43,012 bases of DNA from a virus, in IMG/VR virus record IMGVR_UViG_3300020177_000878, positions 1 to 43,012 of that record. One strand, given 5' to 3'. The first letter of the stretch is position 1; each line of letters starts with the position of its first letter. Below are positions 14,239-23,470 of this stretch, one piece after another. The notes under the pieces were generated by a model. It saw only the letters and a list, made by a program, of their open reading frames with translations. It was not told the origin of the DNA and searched no databases. Both the position numbers and the translations under genes were made by a program.

Positions 14239-15290
14239 TGAGAATAGACTATAACATTCATTTAGATTATTCAGACGTATTGCTACAACCTAAAAGATCA
14301 ACTCTGAGTTCAAGACGTGATGTGGACATACTGCGTGAATTTAAATTTAAAAATAGTGGTAAAACATTAACATATGTTCCTATCATGGCATCAAACATGG
14401 ATGGTGTTGGAACATTTTCAATGGCAAGAGTGCTACAAGAATTTAAGATGATGACTGTGATTAGAAAACACTACACAATAGATGATTGGAAAAAAACCGC
14501 AGGTTCAGGATTAAAATTCAAATACGTTTCAGCCTGTGTGGGAACTGGAGCAATTTGGGACGAGAACGCACAAGACTACCAAACACTGAAACAGGTGATG
14601 TCAGCATTTCCAGATATTCCAGCAATCACTATCGATGTTGCCAATGCATATCATGAATCGTTTGTGGACTTTGTGGCAAGAATTAGAGAAGAATATCCAG
14701 ACAAAGTGATCATAGCAGGCAATGTGGTAACACCTAATATGACTGAAGAATTAATTATTAAAGGTGCTGATGTTGTTAAAGTTGGAATAGGTCCAGGCAG
14801 TGTATGCACCACAAGAACACAGACAGGTGTAGGAGTTCCACAATTTTCAGCCATAATGGAATGTTCAGATGCCGCAAATGGCGTAGGTGGACACATCATT
14901 GCTGATGGTGGTTGTACACAACCCGGCGATGTGGCTAAAGCATTAAGTGGTGGTGCTCACTTTGTGATGTTGGGTGGAATGTTAGCAGGACACGATGAAG
15001 GTGAAACAGAATTAAGAGATGGTAAGAGATATTTCTATGGTATGAGTTCAGAATCTGCTTTCCAAACACACGGTGCTAGAAAAGATGGATACCGAGGCAC
15101 AGAAGGTAAAACAGTTGTGCTGGACGACAAAGGTCCTGTCAAAGACACTGTGGAACAAATATTAGGTGGAGTAAGAAGTACCTGCACTTATATAGGAGCA
15201 AGAAGAATTAAAGATATGCCTAAAGCGGCACACTTTGTAAGAGTTAATAATGTGATTAATAGAGTATTTGATAGGTACGAATCTAAATAA
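14238..15290 (+). CDS. guaC: GMP reductase
   Basis: A 350-residue enzyme that reduces GMP to IMP and ammonia with NADPH, linking guanine to adenine nucleotides. The sequence follows E. coli GuaC end to end, including MASNMDGVGTFSMA, the catalytic loop GIGPGSVCTTR with Cys 190, ADGGCTQPGDVAKA and MLGGMLAGH. It lacks the CBS domains of IMP dehydrogenase. It is coupled to the peroxiredoxin. GMP reductase is an unusual phage gene; it may rebalance purine pools after host DNA breakdown or alongside deazaguanine synthesis from GTP (inference). Confidence 0.93.
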   Translation: MRIDYNIHLDYSDVLLQPKRSTLSSRRDVDILREFKFKNSGKTLTYVPIMASNMDGVGTFSMARVLQEFKMMTVIRKHYTIDDWKKTAGSGLKFKYVSACVGTGAIWDENAQDYQTLKQVMSAFPDIPAITIDVANAYHESFVDFVARIREEYPDKVIIAGNVVTPNMTEELIIKGADVVKVGIGPGSVCTTRTQTGVGVPQFSAIMECSDAANGVGGHIIADGGCTQPGDVAKALSGGAHFVMLGGMLAGHDEGETELRDGKRYFYGMSSESAFQTHGARKDGYRGTEGKTVVLDDKGPVKDTVEQILGGVRSTCTYIGARRIKDMPKAAHFVRVNNVINRVFDRYESK

Positions 15291-15291
15291 T

Positions 15292-15531
15292 ATGAACAAG
15301 GCAACAACAGGCAACACACTTAAATGGATAGCAACGGCAGTATTAATTGTAGGCACATTCGTAAATGCAGGCTTTCCTGAATTATATCCGGTAGGACCAT
15401 TGCTTTTGGCAATGGGTGGAATAATTTGGTTAATAGTATCCTTCTTATGGAAGGAACCGGCACTCATAGTTACAAATTTAGTCTTGACAGCAATGGGTTT
15501 CGGAGGTATACTATTATATTATTTAAGGTAA
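15292..15531 (+). CDS. three-TM small membrane protein
   Basis: A 79-residue protein from ATG 15292, directly after the GuaC stop, with hydrophobic segments at about 8-27, 33-52 and 57-77. Its 3' end contains the promoter for the DNA polymerase gene. Function unknown. Confidence 0.65.
   Translation: MNKATTGNTLKWIATAVLIVGTFVNAGFPELYPVGPLLLAMGGIIWLIVSFLWKEPALIVTNLVLTAMGFGGILLYYLR
15484..15512 (+). promoter_or_regulatory. early promoter for DNA polymerase
   Basis: TTGACA, 17 bases, TATACT, inside the end of the membrane-protein gene. Transcription would start near 15519, giving a leader of about 77 bases that contains both hairpins before the polymerase ATG. Confidence 0.6.
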
Positions 15532-15537
15532 GGTTTA

Positions 15538-15553
15538 ATCAGCCACAAGTGAT
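15538..15553 (+). promoter_or_regulatory. upstream operator-like hairpin (8-nt loop)
   Basis: ATCA, loop GCCACAAG, TGAT. The stem is only 4 bp, but the 8-base loop is identical to that of the stronger hairpin downstream except for its last base. Probably a second binding site for the same protein. Confidence 0.55.
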
Positions 15554-15561
15554 CGTTGGTA

Positions 15562-15585
15562 TTTTGTCAGCCACAAATGACAAAA
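15562..15585 (+). promoter_or_regulatory. translational operator-like hairpin at DNA polymerase ribosome site
   Basis: TTTTGTCA, loop GCCACAAA, TGACAAAA: a perfect 8-bp stem with an 8-base loop, directly abutting the AAGGAG ribosome site (15585-15590) of the polymerase gene. T4 and RB69 gp43 repress their own translation by binding a hairpin with an 8-base loop in this same position. Loop and stem sequences differ from T4, so autoregulation here is inferred from geometry. Confidence 0.7.
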
Positions 15586-15595
15586 AGGAGAATAA

Positions 15596-18265
15596 ATGAG
15601 TTACATCGACGGATATTTTGATAGACAAGCCGACATCATAAGAGTGGTCGAAAGACAAAACGGTGAAAGAGTATTCAAAGAATATCCAATCAAATATACA
15701 TTTTATTATGAAGAACCTAATGGAAAATTTAAAAGTACCACAGGTAAATCATTAAGTAGAATCGTTTGTAAAAACACCAAAGACTTTCATAAAGAATTAG
15801 CCATCAACAGAAACAAAACACTGTTTGAATCGGATATTAATCCTATCTTTCAATGCTTGAGTGAAAACTATCTCAATCAAGATGCTCCTGATTTAAAAAT
15901 TGCTTTTTTTGATATTGAAGCAGACTTTGATCCTGAAAAAGGATTCAGTCAACCCAGTGATCCATTCATGCCCATCACAGCAATCACAGTATCATTACAA
16001 TGGTTGAATTCTATTGTGACATTTGCTATGCCACCTAAAACAATGGATATCGAAGAGGCTAAACAGATCACTAAAGGTATAGACAATTTGTATCTGTTTA
16101 AAGATGAAGCAGAAATGTTACAAGCATTTTTAGATATAATCGAAGACGCTGATGTGATATCTGGATGGAATTCAGAAGGTTATGATTTGCCTTACATTAT
16201 TAATAGAATTAAGAAAGTGATGAGTAAAGATGACACAAGACGTTTGTGTTTGTGGAAACAGATGCCAAAGAAAAGAACATTTGAAAGATATGGTAGAGAA
16301 CAAGAAACATATGATCTTGTGGGCAGAGTGCATTTGGATTCACTGGAACTTTACAGAAAATATACCTATGAGGAAAGACATTCATACAGACTGGATGCTA
16401 TAGGTGAATGGGAAATAGGTGAAAAGAAAACTGTGTATGAAGGATCGTTGGATCAATTGTACAATCAAGATTTTAGAACATTTGTGGAATACAACAGACA
16501 AGACGTGGCACTGTTGGACAAGTTGGATCGTAAATTAAGATTCATTGCACTGTCAAATGAACTGGCACACGCCAACACAGTGCTTCTACAAACCACACTG
16601 GGAGCAGTGGCAGTTACAGAACAAGCAATTATAAATGAAGCACACAGACGTGGTGTACAGGTTCCTAATAGACCCAAAAGAGATGATGACTCAACCACAG
16701 CCGCAGGTGCTTATGTGGCATATCCAAGAAAAGGATTACACAGTTGGATAGGATCTATGGATATTAATTCACTGTATCCGTCTGTGATTAGAGCCTTGAA
16801 TATGGCTCCTGAAACTGTGATAGGGCAACTACGACCAACACACACAGATGAATACATCGAAGAGCAGATGACATTACAAAAGAAATCATTTGCGGCGGCT
16901 TGGGAAAATCATTTTGGAAGTTTAGAATATGATGCAGTAATGGAGCAAAGAAAAGATGTGTCGATCCATGTGGACTGGGAAGATGGAAAATCAGAAGTAA
17001 TGAGTGGTGCAGAAATTTATAAAATGATTTTTGACAGCAACAATCCTATGATGATGAGTGCCAATGGCACATTATTTACAAGTGAATTTGAAGGAGTAAT
17101 TCCTGGGTTATTGGCTCGTTGGTACAAAGAAAGAAAAGAAATGCAGGCAATGTTGAAAAAAGCCAAAGAGGCTGATAACAGTGCAGAAATAGAATTTTGG
17201 GATAAAAGACAACTTGTTAAAAAAATTAACTTGAACAGTTTATATGGTGCTATTTTAAATCCAGGCTGTAGATTCTTTGATAAACGTATTGGACAATCAA
17301 CCACATTGTCCGGCAGACAGATCAGTAAGCACATGGCGGCAAAAATTAACGAAGTTATAACAGGTGAATACAATCACGTAGGCAAAGCAATAATATATGG
17401 TGATACAGACTCCGCATATTTTTCAGCATATGAAGTTCTTAAAAAAGAAATAGATGCAGGACAAATACCTTGGACTAAAGAATCAGTTGTAAAATTGTAT
17501 GATCAAGTGGCAGGAGAAGTGAATAATTCATTTAAAAAATTTATGGGACAAGCATTTCATTGTTTAAAATCAAGAGCTGAAGTAATTCAAGCAGGTAGAG
17601 AATCAGTCAGCACATCAGGATTGTTTATCACAAAGAAAAGATATGCTGTATTGATATATGATTTAGAAAATTACAGACAAGATGTTGATGGCAAACCAGG
17701 CAAGATCAAAGCAATGGGTCTTGATTTAAAAAGATCAGATACTCCTGTTTATATCCAAGATTTTTTATCTGAATTATTATTGATGGTACTTACAGGAAAC
17801 ACAGAGGAACAAGTGTTAGACAGTATAACACGTTTTAGAAATGAATTCAAAACTAGACCAGGCTGGGAAAAAGGTTCTCCACGTAGAGCAAACAACATTG
17901 CCGAATATGCGAAAAAAGAAGCACGTCAAGGCAAAGCAAATATGCCAGGACACGTGAGAGCCAGTATTAATTGGAACACATTGAAGCGTATGAACAGTGA
18001 CAAGTACTCGCAAGAGATTATGGATGGTATGAAAGTTATTGTGTGTAAACTTAAAAAGAATCCATTGGATTATACAAGTGTGGCTTATCCAACAGATGAA
18101 TTAAGATTACCACAATGGTTTAAAGAACTTCCTTTTGATGACGCATCGATGGAGAGTACTATTATTGATAACAAACTTGGAAACTTGTTAGGTGTATTAG
18201 GTTGGGATATCAAGTCAACTGAAAGTAATAACACATTCAACAACCTATTTGATTTTGGAGAATAA
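15596..18265 (+). CDS. 43: family B DNA polymerase (T4 gp43-like)
   Basis: An 889-residue replicative polymerase with proofreading, close to the 898 residues of T4 gp43. The exonuclease motif FFDIEAD has Asp 106 and Glu 108. Polymerase motif A is MDINSLYPSVIR near 388-399, motif B KKINLNSLYGA near 541, and motif C YGDTDS at 601-606 with both metal-binding Asp residues. The start has AAGGAG with a hairpin against it. The next gene begins at the base after the stop. It would work with the sliding-clamp candidate encoded at 18867. Confidence 0.97.
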   Translation: MSYIDGYFDRQADIIRVVERQNGERVFKEYPIKYTFYYEEPNGKFKSTTGKSLSRIVCKNTKDFHKELAINRNKTLFESDINPIFQCLSENYLNQDAPDLKIAFFDIEADFDPEKGFSQPSDPFMPITAITVSLQWLNSIVTFAMPPKTMDIEEAKQITKGIDNLYLFKDEAEMLQAFLDIIEDADVISGWNSEGYDLPYIINRIKKVMSKDDTRRLCLWKQMPKKRTFERYGREQETYDLVGRVHLDSLELYRKYTYEERHSYRLDAIGEWEIGEKKTVYEGSLDQLYNQDFRTFVEYNRQDVALLDKLDRKLRFIALSNELAHANTVLLQTTLGAVAVTEQAIINEAHRRGVQVPNRPKRDDDSTTAAGAYVAYPRKGLHSWIGSMDINSLYPSVIRALNMAPETVIGQLRPTHTDEYIEEQMTLQKKSFAAAWENHFGSLEYDAVMEQRKDVSIHVDWEDGKSEVMSGAEIYKMIFDSNNPMMMSANGTLFTSEFEGVIPGLLARWYKERKEMQAMLKKAKEADNSAEIEFWDKRQLVKKINLNSLYGAILNPGCRFFDKRIGQSTTLSGRQISKHMAAKINEVITGEYNHVGKAIIYGDTDSAYFSAYEVLKKEIDAGQIPWTKESVVKLYDQVAGEVNNSFKKFMGQAFHCLKSRAEVIQAGRESVSTSGLFITKKRYAVLIYDLENYRQDVDGKPGKIKAMGLDLKRSDTPVYIQDFLSELLLMVLTGNTEEQVLDSITRFRNEFKTRPGWEKGSPRRANNIAEYAKKEARQGKANMPGHVRASINWNTLKRMNSDKYSQEIMDGMKVIVCKLKKNPLDYTSVAYPTDELRLPQWFKELPFDDASMESTIIDNKLGNLLGVLGWDIKSTESNNTFNNLFDFGE

Positions 18266-18814
18266 ATGTCAACACACGGAATGATAGATTTAGAAACACT
18301 CAGCACCAGACCTGATGCTACTGTCTTGACATTGGGAGCAATTAAATTTGATCCTTACACAGATGCTGAACCTCATTCAGGACTGTACATAAGATTAAAT
18401 GTTGATGAACAATCGCATTTGAATAGACACGTGGATGAAGGCACACTAGAATGGTGGGGCAGACAAGATGAAAAAATTAGAGAAGAAGCGTTAGGTGATG
18501 AAGATAGAGTATCACTAGAAGACACAATTAAACAATTAAACAAATGGTGTGTTGGATTGGACGAACTTTGGTGTCAAGGTCCTCTGTTTGATTACGCCAT
18601 ATTACAGAATTTGTATGCACAAATGGGTCAACCATGTCCTTGGAATTATTGGCAAATCAGAGATTCAAGAACTCTGTTTAATATGTTGCCAAAAGATCCA
18701 AGAAAGGACATACAAATGGAACTTCATAACGCATTGGCGGATTGTTACTTCCAAGCCAAAAGTGTTCAGAAGGCCTACAAACATTTTGGAGTGAAAAGTA
18801 GATGGAACAATTAG
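18266..18814 (+). CDS. dexA: DexA-like 3'-5' exonuclease
   Basis: A 182-residue DnaQ-fold exonuclease of the DEDD group. Motif I is MIDLET (Asp 8, Glu 10), a middle Asp lies in LFDYAIL, and the end has HNALADC with the His and Asp of the DEDDh type. The best T4 counterpart is exonuclease DexA. It directly follows the polymerase gene and probably trims DNA ends in replication or host DNA breakdown. Confidence 0.8.
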   Translation: MSTHGMIDLETLSTRPDATVLTLGAIKFDPYTDAEPHSGLYIRLNVDEQSHLNRHVDEGTLEWWGRQDEKIREEALGDEDRVSLEDTIKQLNKWCVGLDELWCQGPLFDYAILQNLYAQMGQPCPWNYWQIRDSRTLFNMLPKDPRKDIQMELHNALADCYFQAKSVQKAYKHFGVKSRWNN

Positions 18815-18817
18815 TCA

Positions 18818-18846
18818 TTGACTTTTTGCCAAAACCTAACTATAAT
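18818..18846 (+). promoter_or_regulatory. early sigma70-like promoter
   Basis: TTGACT (extended TTGACTTTTTG), 17 bases, TATAAT, ending 20 bases before the ATG at 18867. The leader has AAGGAG. It should give strong expression of the clamp candidate and the genes after it. Confidence 0.8.
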
Positions 18847-18866
18847 AGTAACAAGGAGAACATATA

Positions 18867-19616
18867 ATGAAAGATATCTTACAAGACATAGTTGCTCATA
18901 CACATTCGCTTGGCTTTTTAAGTCTAGTGAAAATCAGCAACGAAGAAAAAACAAAAATAGAAAGTATGGCTGAAGACAGATCAGTTATTCTGTCAGCAAA
19001 CACAAATAACAAAGTAAATGAATTTGATGGTGTGTTTGGTATGCCTAATTTAGATAAACTGGCTTTGCATTTAAAATGCCCAGAGTATCAAAAAGAAGCA
19101 AAAATTGAAGTTAAGTCAGCAGAAAGAAATGGCAAGACTATTCCAACTCACATTCACTTTGAAAATGCAGGTGGAGACTTTAAAAATGATTACAGATTTA
19201 TGAGTACTGAAATTATTAATGAAAAATTAAAATCTGTTAAATTTAAAGGTTCTGATTGGGATATTGAATTTGAACCAAGAATAGCATCAATTCAAAGGTT
19301 GAAATTACAGGCGGCGGCACACGTGGAAGAAACTGTGTTCACTGTTAAAACAACTGATTGTACAACAACAAAAGGCAACAAACATTTAAGTTTCTTCTTT
19401 GGTGATGCTAATTCACACGCAGGTTCATTTATATTTGAAATGAATGTGAACAAAGAATTGAAAAATACTTGGAGTTGGCCTATACAACAGGTGATCAGTA
19501 TTTTAAGTCTTGATGGCAAAATTAAGATGAGTATTTCTGATCAAGGAGCAATGCAGATAACAGTAGACAGTGGAATTGGTGAATACAATTACATACTGCC
19601 TGCACAAACGAAATAA
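18867..19616 (+). CDS. probable sliding clamp (gp45-like)
   Basis: A 249-residue protein of alternating helix and beta strands. It ends in the pattern GAMQITVDSGIGEYNYILPA, which fits the last strands of a phage clamp. Length (T4 gp45 is 228), its strong early promoter and its place after polymerase and exonuclease genes support this. Sequence similarity to T4 gp45 is low by eye, so the call is moderate. A clamp tethers the polymerase to DNA and, in T4, also activates late transcription. Confidence 0.6.
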   Translation: MKDILQDIVAHTHSLGFLSLVKISNEEKTKIESMAEDRSVILSANTNNKVNEFDGVFGMPNLDKLALHLKCPEYQKEAKIEVKSAERNGKTIPTHIHFENAGGDFKNDYRFMSTEIINEKLKSVKFKGSDWDIEFEPRIASIQRLKLQAAAHVEETVFTVKTTDCTTTKGNKHLSFFFGDANSHAGSFIFEMNVNKELKNTWSWPIQQVISILSLDGKIKMSISDQGAMQITVDSGIGEYNYILPAQTK

Positions 19617-19621
19617 GAGAC

Positions 19622-19828
19622 ATGGCTAAAACTAAAAAGAACAAGAAGACAGGCATTGTTTCAAGGATAGGTGAATGGCATTCTAAGGTGTTTAAATATG
19701 TCAGCAAAAAAGCAAAGACATCTAAACTTTGGGCAATTATACTTACAGCATTAGTAATATATGAGTTGATTGAACACTTGGTCTATCCTTGGCTTGTTCC
19801 ACTTTTAGCAATAAAGGCTTTTGGATAA
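19622..19828 (+). CDS. small basic membrane protein
   Basis: A 68-residue protein with a Lys-rich N-terminal half (MAKTKKNKKT) and a hydrophobic C-terminal half at about 36-66 that could cross the membrane once or twice. It starts 5 bases after the clamp-candidate stop. Function unknown. Confidence 0.65.
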   Translation: MAKTKKNKKTGIVSRIGEWHSKVFKYVSKKAKTSKLWAIILTALVIYELIEHLVYPWLVPLLAIKAFG

Positions 19829-19829
19829 T

Positions 19830-21311
19830 ATGGATAAGAAAATCATACCAACTGATAACTTAACCGAACAGCAAAAAGACTATGCAACTTTTCTTCCTGC
19901 ATTGAGCAGTTTCTATGCTAGAGATTTAGGTAAAGCAAGACACGAAGAAGGTTATATTAAACCAGAAAGAGTACCACAAAACTTTGAACATGGTGTTGAA
20001 GGTTTGAACTATATGAAGTCCAAGGATACTTATTTCTATTACAAATGGCATTTGTATTCGGCGGGTCATGCAGACTTGAATATGAAACATTTCTCTGTAA
20101 GAGATGATATCATCAGAAACAGAGATAGAAAAGACAATTGGGTACTGGGTGACTCAGGTGGTTTCCAGATTGGTAAAGGTGTTTGGGAAGGTGATTGGAA
20201 AGATCCTAACTGTCCTAAGGCTAAAAAGAAACGTGAACAAGTGTTGGCGTTTATGGATGGCAATATGGATTATGGAATGATTCTTGATATTCCGGCTTGG
20301 GTATCTCGTTCTCCAGCAGGTGCGGCGGCAAGTAAAATTAATTCATATCAAGAAGCAGTCGACGGTACAAAAATAAACAATGACTATTTTATGAAAAATA
20401 GAAATGGTAATTGTAAATTTTTAAATGTACTGCAAGGTGAAAACTTCCAACAAGCAGATGATTGGTATGCACAGATGAAAGACTACTGTGATCCTAAAAA
20501 ATATCCCAGCACACACTTTAATGGTTGGGCAATGGGTGGTCAAAATATGTGCGACATACACTTGACATTGAAACGTTTGGTAGCATTGAGATTTGATGGA
20601 TTATTAGAAAAAGGTGTACACGACTGTATGCACTTCCTAGGTACAAGTAAATTAGAGTGGGCAGTGCTGTTAACTGATGTTCAAAGAGCAATTAGAAAGT
20701 ATCACAATCCAAACTTTATGATCACATTTGATTGTGCTTCTCCTTTCTTAGCCAGTGCCAATGGACAAATTTACACAGACATTGAAATTGAAGACAAAAA
20801 GAAATGGGTTTATAGAATGCAGGCTAGTGTGGATGATAAAGCATTTGCTTCAGAAACAAAATTATTTAGAGATGCTGTGTTGGAAAAAGGCATATTTGAA
20901 TCATTTAAGGACAGTGCTATCAGCAAAAGATTGATGTTGAAAGATGTCACTTGTTACAAGCCAGGCGATTTAAACAAAATGGGCAATGAAGGTAGAACAT
21001 CATGGGATTCGTTCAGTTACACATTACAGATGGCTCACAATGTTTGGATGCATATTTCAGCAGTACAGGAAGCCAATAGACAGTATGACGCAGGATTAAA
21101 TCCTAAAATGTTGGTGGAAGAAAAATTTGACAGAATTGCTTTTAGAGACATTGTGAATGCTGTGTTTGCCACCAGCAGTAGAGATGAAGCCAATGCTGTA
21201 ATAGAAGAATTTTCAAGATTCTGGATGTCAATTATTGGCACAAGAGGAGCAACTGGTAAGAAGACCGTGAACGCCAGCACACAATTTCAAAACTTATTTG
21301 AGGAGGTATAA
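19830..21311 (+). CDS. dpdA: TGT-superfamily DNA transglycosylase (DpdA-like)
   Basis: A 493-residue homologue of tRNA-guanine transglycosylase. LGDSGGFQIGKG at about 107-117 is the TGT motif with catalytic Asp 108. FLNVLQGE (about 197-204) and GWAMGG (232-237) match TGT substrate motifs. TFDCASPFLASANGQIYT (299-316) matches the nucleophile block, with Asp 301. The four-residue zinc cluster of bacterial TGT is not seen, although a conserved AHN is present near the C-terminus. Phage DpdA proteins exchange guanine in DNA for a 7-deazaguanine base. FolE, QueE and QueD-like genes in this window support that role. ATG 19830 is preferred over in-frame TTG 19821. Confidence 0.78.
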   Translation: MDKKIIPTDNLTEQQKDYATFLPALSSFYARDLGKARHEEGYIKPERVPQNFEHGVEGLNYMKSKDTYFYYKWHLYSAGHADLNMKHFSVRDDIIRNRDRKDNWVLGDSGGFQIGKGVWEGDWKDPNCPKAKKKREQVLAFMDGNMDYGMILDIPAWVSRSPAGAAASKINSYQEAVDGTKINNDYFMKNRNGNCKFLNVLQGENFQQADDWYAQMKDYCDPKKYPSTHFNGWAMGGQNMCDIHLTLKRLVALRFDGLLEKGVHDCMHFLGTSKLEWAVLLTDVQRAIRKYHNPNFMITFDCASPFLASANGQIYTDIEIEDKKKWVYRMQASVDDKAFASETKLFRDAVLEKGIFESFKDSAISKRLMLKDVTCYKPGDLNKMGNEGRTSWDSFSYTLQMAHNVWMHISAVQEANRQYDAGLNPKMLVEEKFDRIAFRDIVNAVFATSSRDEANAVIEEFSRFWMSIIGTRGATGKKTVNASTQFQNLFEEV

Positions 21312-21312
21312 T

Positions 21313-21486
21313 ATGGCTGAACCAAAAGAAAGTAAAAGTTCTAAACATTTTAAGTTTTCTATTGCTAAAAGCGGAATAAGATTCGTAGGATATGGCTTGA
21401 TGGCACTATCTGGAATTAAAATTATTGCATTAGCAGGTATCTTGTTGATAGGTGCTGAAGTATTAGGAATAATGGAGGAGATGTAA
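21313..21486 (+). CDS. small membrane protein
   Basis: A 57-residue protein from ATG 21313, with AGGAGG 6 bases upstream. The N-terminus is basic and about residues 23-53 are hydrophobic, enough for one long or two short membrane segments. It starts directly after the transglycosylase stop. Function unknown. Confidence 0.65.
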   Translation: MAEPKESKSSKHFKFSIAKSGIRFVGYGLMALSGIKIIALAGILLIGAEVLGIMEEM

Positions 21487-21487
21487 A

Positions 21488-21685
21488 ATGGCAAAAAAGA
21501 AAAGCAAAAAACTAAAGGCTGTTGAGAAAGAGTACACATGGTACAAAAAGAAAGTGGACGAAATGGAAGCGGAACGTTCATATGATAGATCATGGGACAC
21601 TAAACAACTTCTTTTAAAATTTAAAAAGATCAAGTTGTTTCTCAAAACTCAGTTAAACAAAATGAAAGAGTCATTAGAAGCATAA
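21488..21685 (+). CDS. small basic helical protein
   Basis: A 65-residue Lys-rich helical protein with heptad-like spacing (KKVDEMEAERSY, KFKKIKLFLKTQLNKMK). The second half faintly resembles the DUF465 pattern, but this is weak. GGAGGAG lies 8 bases before the ATG. It overlaps the next ATG by one base. Confidence 0.6.
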   Translation: MAKKKSKKLKAVEKEYTWYKKKVDEMEAERSYDRSWDTKQLLLKFKKIKLFLKTQLNKMKESLEA

Positions 21686-22596
21686 TGAAAAGTTTAGTTG
21701 TTGGATTAGGATTCGGACAGTTATACAAGAACATTCTTATTAAGATGGGTCATGAAGTTGTCACTGTGGATACTAATCCAGCAACGCAACCAGATTTTCA
21801 AGAGTTAACCACAGCATTAGCAACACATCCACAATTTGATACTGCTCATATATGTGTGCCAAACTTTTTACATTACAAAACTGCACTCAAAGTTGCTGAA
21901 CATACCAAAATAGTATTTGTGGAAAAGCCAGGTGTCGACACAGTAAATCATTGGAGATTGCTTACGAACCTAAATAAGTCCACAAGATTTATGATGACCA
22001 AGAATAATATGTGGAGAGACAATATACAACAAATTACTGAACAGTGTGAGGCAAGTGATTTAGTACAGATTAATTGGGTGAATAAAAATAGAATACCTGG
22101 TCCAGGCACATGGTTCACAGATAAAGACAAAGCATTTGGCGGTGTGAGTAGAGATTTACTGCCACACTTGATGAGCATATTGATATCAGCAAACAAACAA
22201 AATTATCAAGAATTTAAAACTCACAAATATCGTTTAGAACAAAGATGGAATATATCAGATTGTACAGGTACAGATTACGGAGTGGTCAACCAGAATGGTG
22301 TGTACAATGTGGATGATTCAGCAGTAATGGAATTGACAAACGGTGAGAAAACCTATATACTATACGCCAACTGGAAAAGTAATATGATGGATGATGTTGC
22401 TGTGCATTTTTACAAAAATGGTGAATCGCATTTGAAATCAATACAACTTGGATTGTGTCCAGAGAAAGCATATGAAAATATGATTAGAGATTGCTTGATA
22501 CATCTAGATGACGATATGTTCTGGAACAATCAATTAGAACAAGATTTATGGATACAGGAAAGAATAAATGAAGAAAGTAAAAATATTACACACTGA
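21685..22596 (+). CDS. Gfo/Idh/MocA-type NAD(P) oxidoreductase
   Basis: A 303-residue protein with an N-terminal Rossmann fold (GLGFGQLYKNILIKMGHEV near 7-25) and the family signature HICVPNFLHYKTAL followed by VFVEKPG, the EKP motif that contacts cofactor and substrate. The C-terminal half should form the beta-sheet substrate domain. These enzymes oxidise or reduce sugars and related compounds; the substrate cannot be read. It is cotranscribed with an MDR dehydrogenase that overlaps it by 29 bases, so the two may act in one pathway. Confidence 0.8.
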   Translation: MKSLVVGLGFGQLYKNILIKMGHEVVTVDTNPATQPDFQELTTALATHPQFDTAHICVPNFLHYKTALKVAEHTKIVFVEKPGVDTVNHWRLLTNLNKSTRFMMTKNNMWRDNIQQITEQCEASDLVQINWVNKNRIPGPGTWFTDKDKAFGGVSRDLLPHLMSILISANKQNYQEFKTHKYRLEQRWNISDCTGTDYGVVNQNGVYNVDDSAVMELTNGEKTYILYANWKSNMMDDVAVHFYKNGESHLKSIQLGLCPEKAYENMIRDCLIHLDDDMFWNNQLEQDLWIQERINEESKNITH

Positions 22597-23470
22597 AGGT
22601 AAAGGCAATTTCCAAGAAGGAGATTTTGAATTGTCTGATATCAAAGATACTCAAATAAGAGTAAAAAGTATTTTTACTGGAGTTTGTCGTAGTGATATAG
22701 ATATGATGAATGGTAACTTTGGTCCACTTCCGTTGAGTATGCAAGGACATGAAGGATTAGGAAAAGTATTGGAAGTAGGAAGTGCTGTGGATGATGTACA
22801 AGTGGGAGACTTTGTAGCAACCAGAGGCGAGCCTGCTTATGCTGATGAATACAATGCTGATCAAGGCACTTATGTGAGTGTGCCTGATGCTGAACCTAAA
22901 TACATAATAGAACCTGTGGCTTGTGGACTTAATGTTGTGATGCAGGAAGAAGAGCAATTCGAAAAAAGAAATAATAAAGAAGCCAGAATATGTATAATTG
23001 GAAGTGGCTTTTTAAGTTGGGTCGTGCATCAATATTTACAAGCAAATTATTTCTTTAAAATAGATGTAATAGGCAGTAGCAATAAAGAACTGTGGGGTGA
23101 TACACTTAAAGATACATTTGAAGGTGCATATGATATTGTGATAGATTTGAATACCAGAGATGAAGTATTTGTGCGTGATATTGTAAAGCCACAAGGATTA
23201 ATTGTGTTAGCATCTGAAAAAACAAACAAAGTAACAACATCTTTCAGCAAACTGTTATGGAATGCTAATACAGTGATATTTCCATCTCCTAGACAAAAGA
23301 ATTTTCAAAGATGTATGAAGATGGCAGTTAAAATGATTGAAACAGGTGTACTTAATGTAGACAAGTTTTGGAGTAAAGGATACGATAGAGCAACAGAGTG
23401 GCAGGATGCTTTCAAAGAAGGCAATCAAAGAATGCCAGGATACAACAGAGGATATATTGAATGGCTTTAG
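22568..23470 (+). CDS. MDR-family (alcohol dehydrogenase-like) oxidoreductase
   Basis: A 300-residue medium-chain dehydrogenase. The GroES-like N-terminal domain has GVCRSDIDMMNG and GHEGLGKVLEVG, with Cys, His and Glu in the catalytic zinc positions, and VGDFVATRG. The second half is a Rossmann domain with an IIGSGFLSWVVHQYL nucleotide-binding turn. It is shorter than usual and seems to lack the structural-zinc lobe. Together with the Gfo/Idh enzyme it suggests a sugar or polyol conversion. Substrate unknown. Confidence 0.8.
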   Translation: MKKVKILHTEGKGNFQEGDFELSDIKDTQIRVKSIFTGVCRSDIDMMNGNFGPLPLSMQGHEGLGKVLEVGSAVDDVQVGDFVATRGEPAYADEYNADQGTYVSVPDAEPKYIIEPVACGLNVVMQEEEQFEKRNNKEARICIIGSGFLSWVVHQYLQANYFFKIDVIGSSNKELWGDTLKDTFEGAYDIVIDLNTRDEVFVRDIVKPQGLIVLASEKTNKVTTSFSKLLWNANTVIFPSPRQKNFQRCMKMAVKMIETGVLNVDKFWSKGYDRATEWQDAFKEGNQRMPGYNRGYIEWL

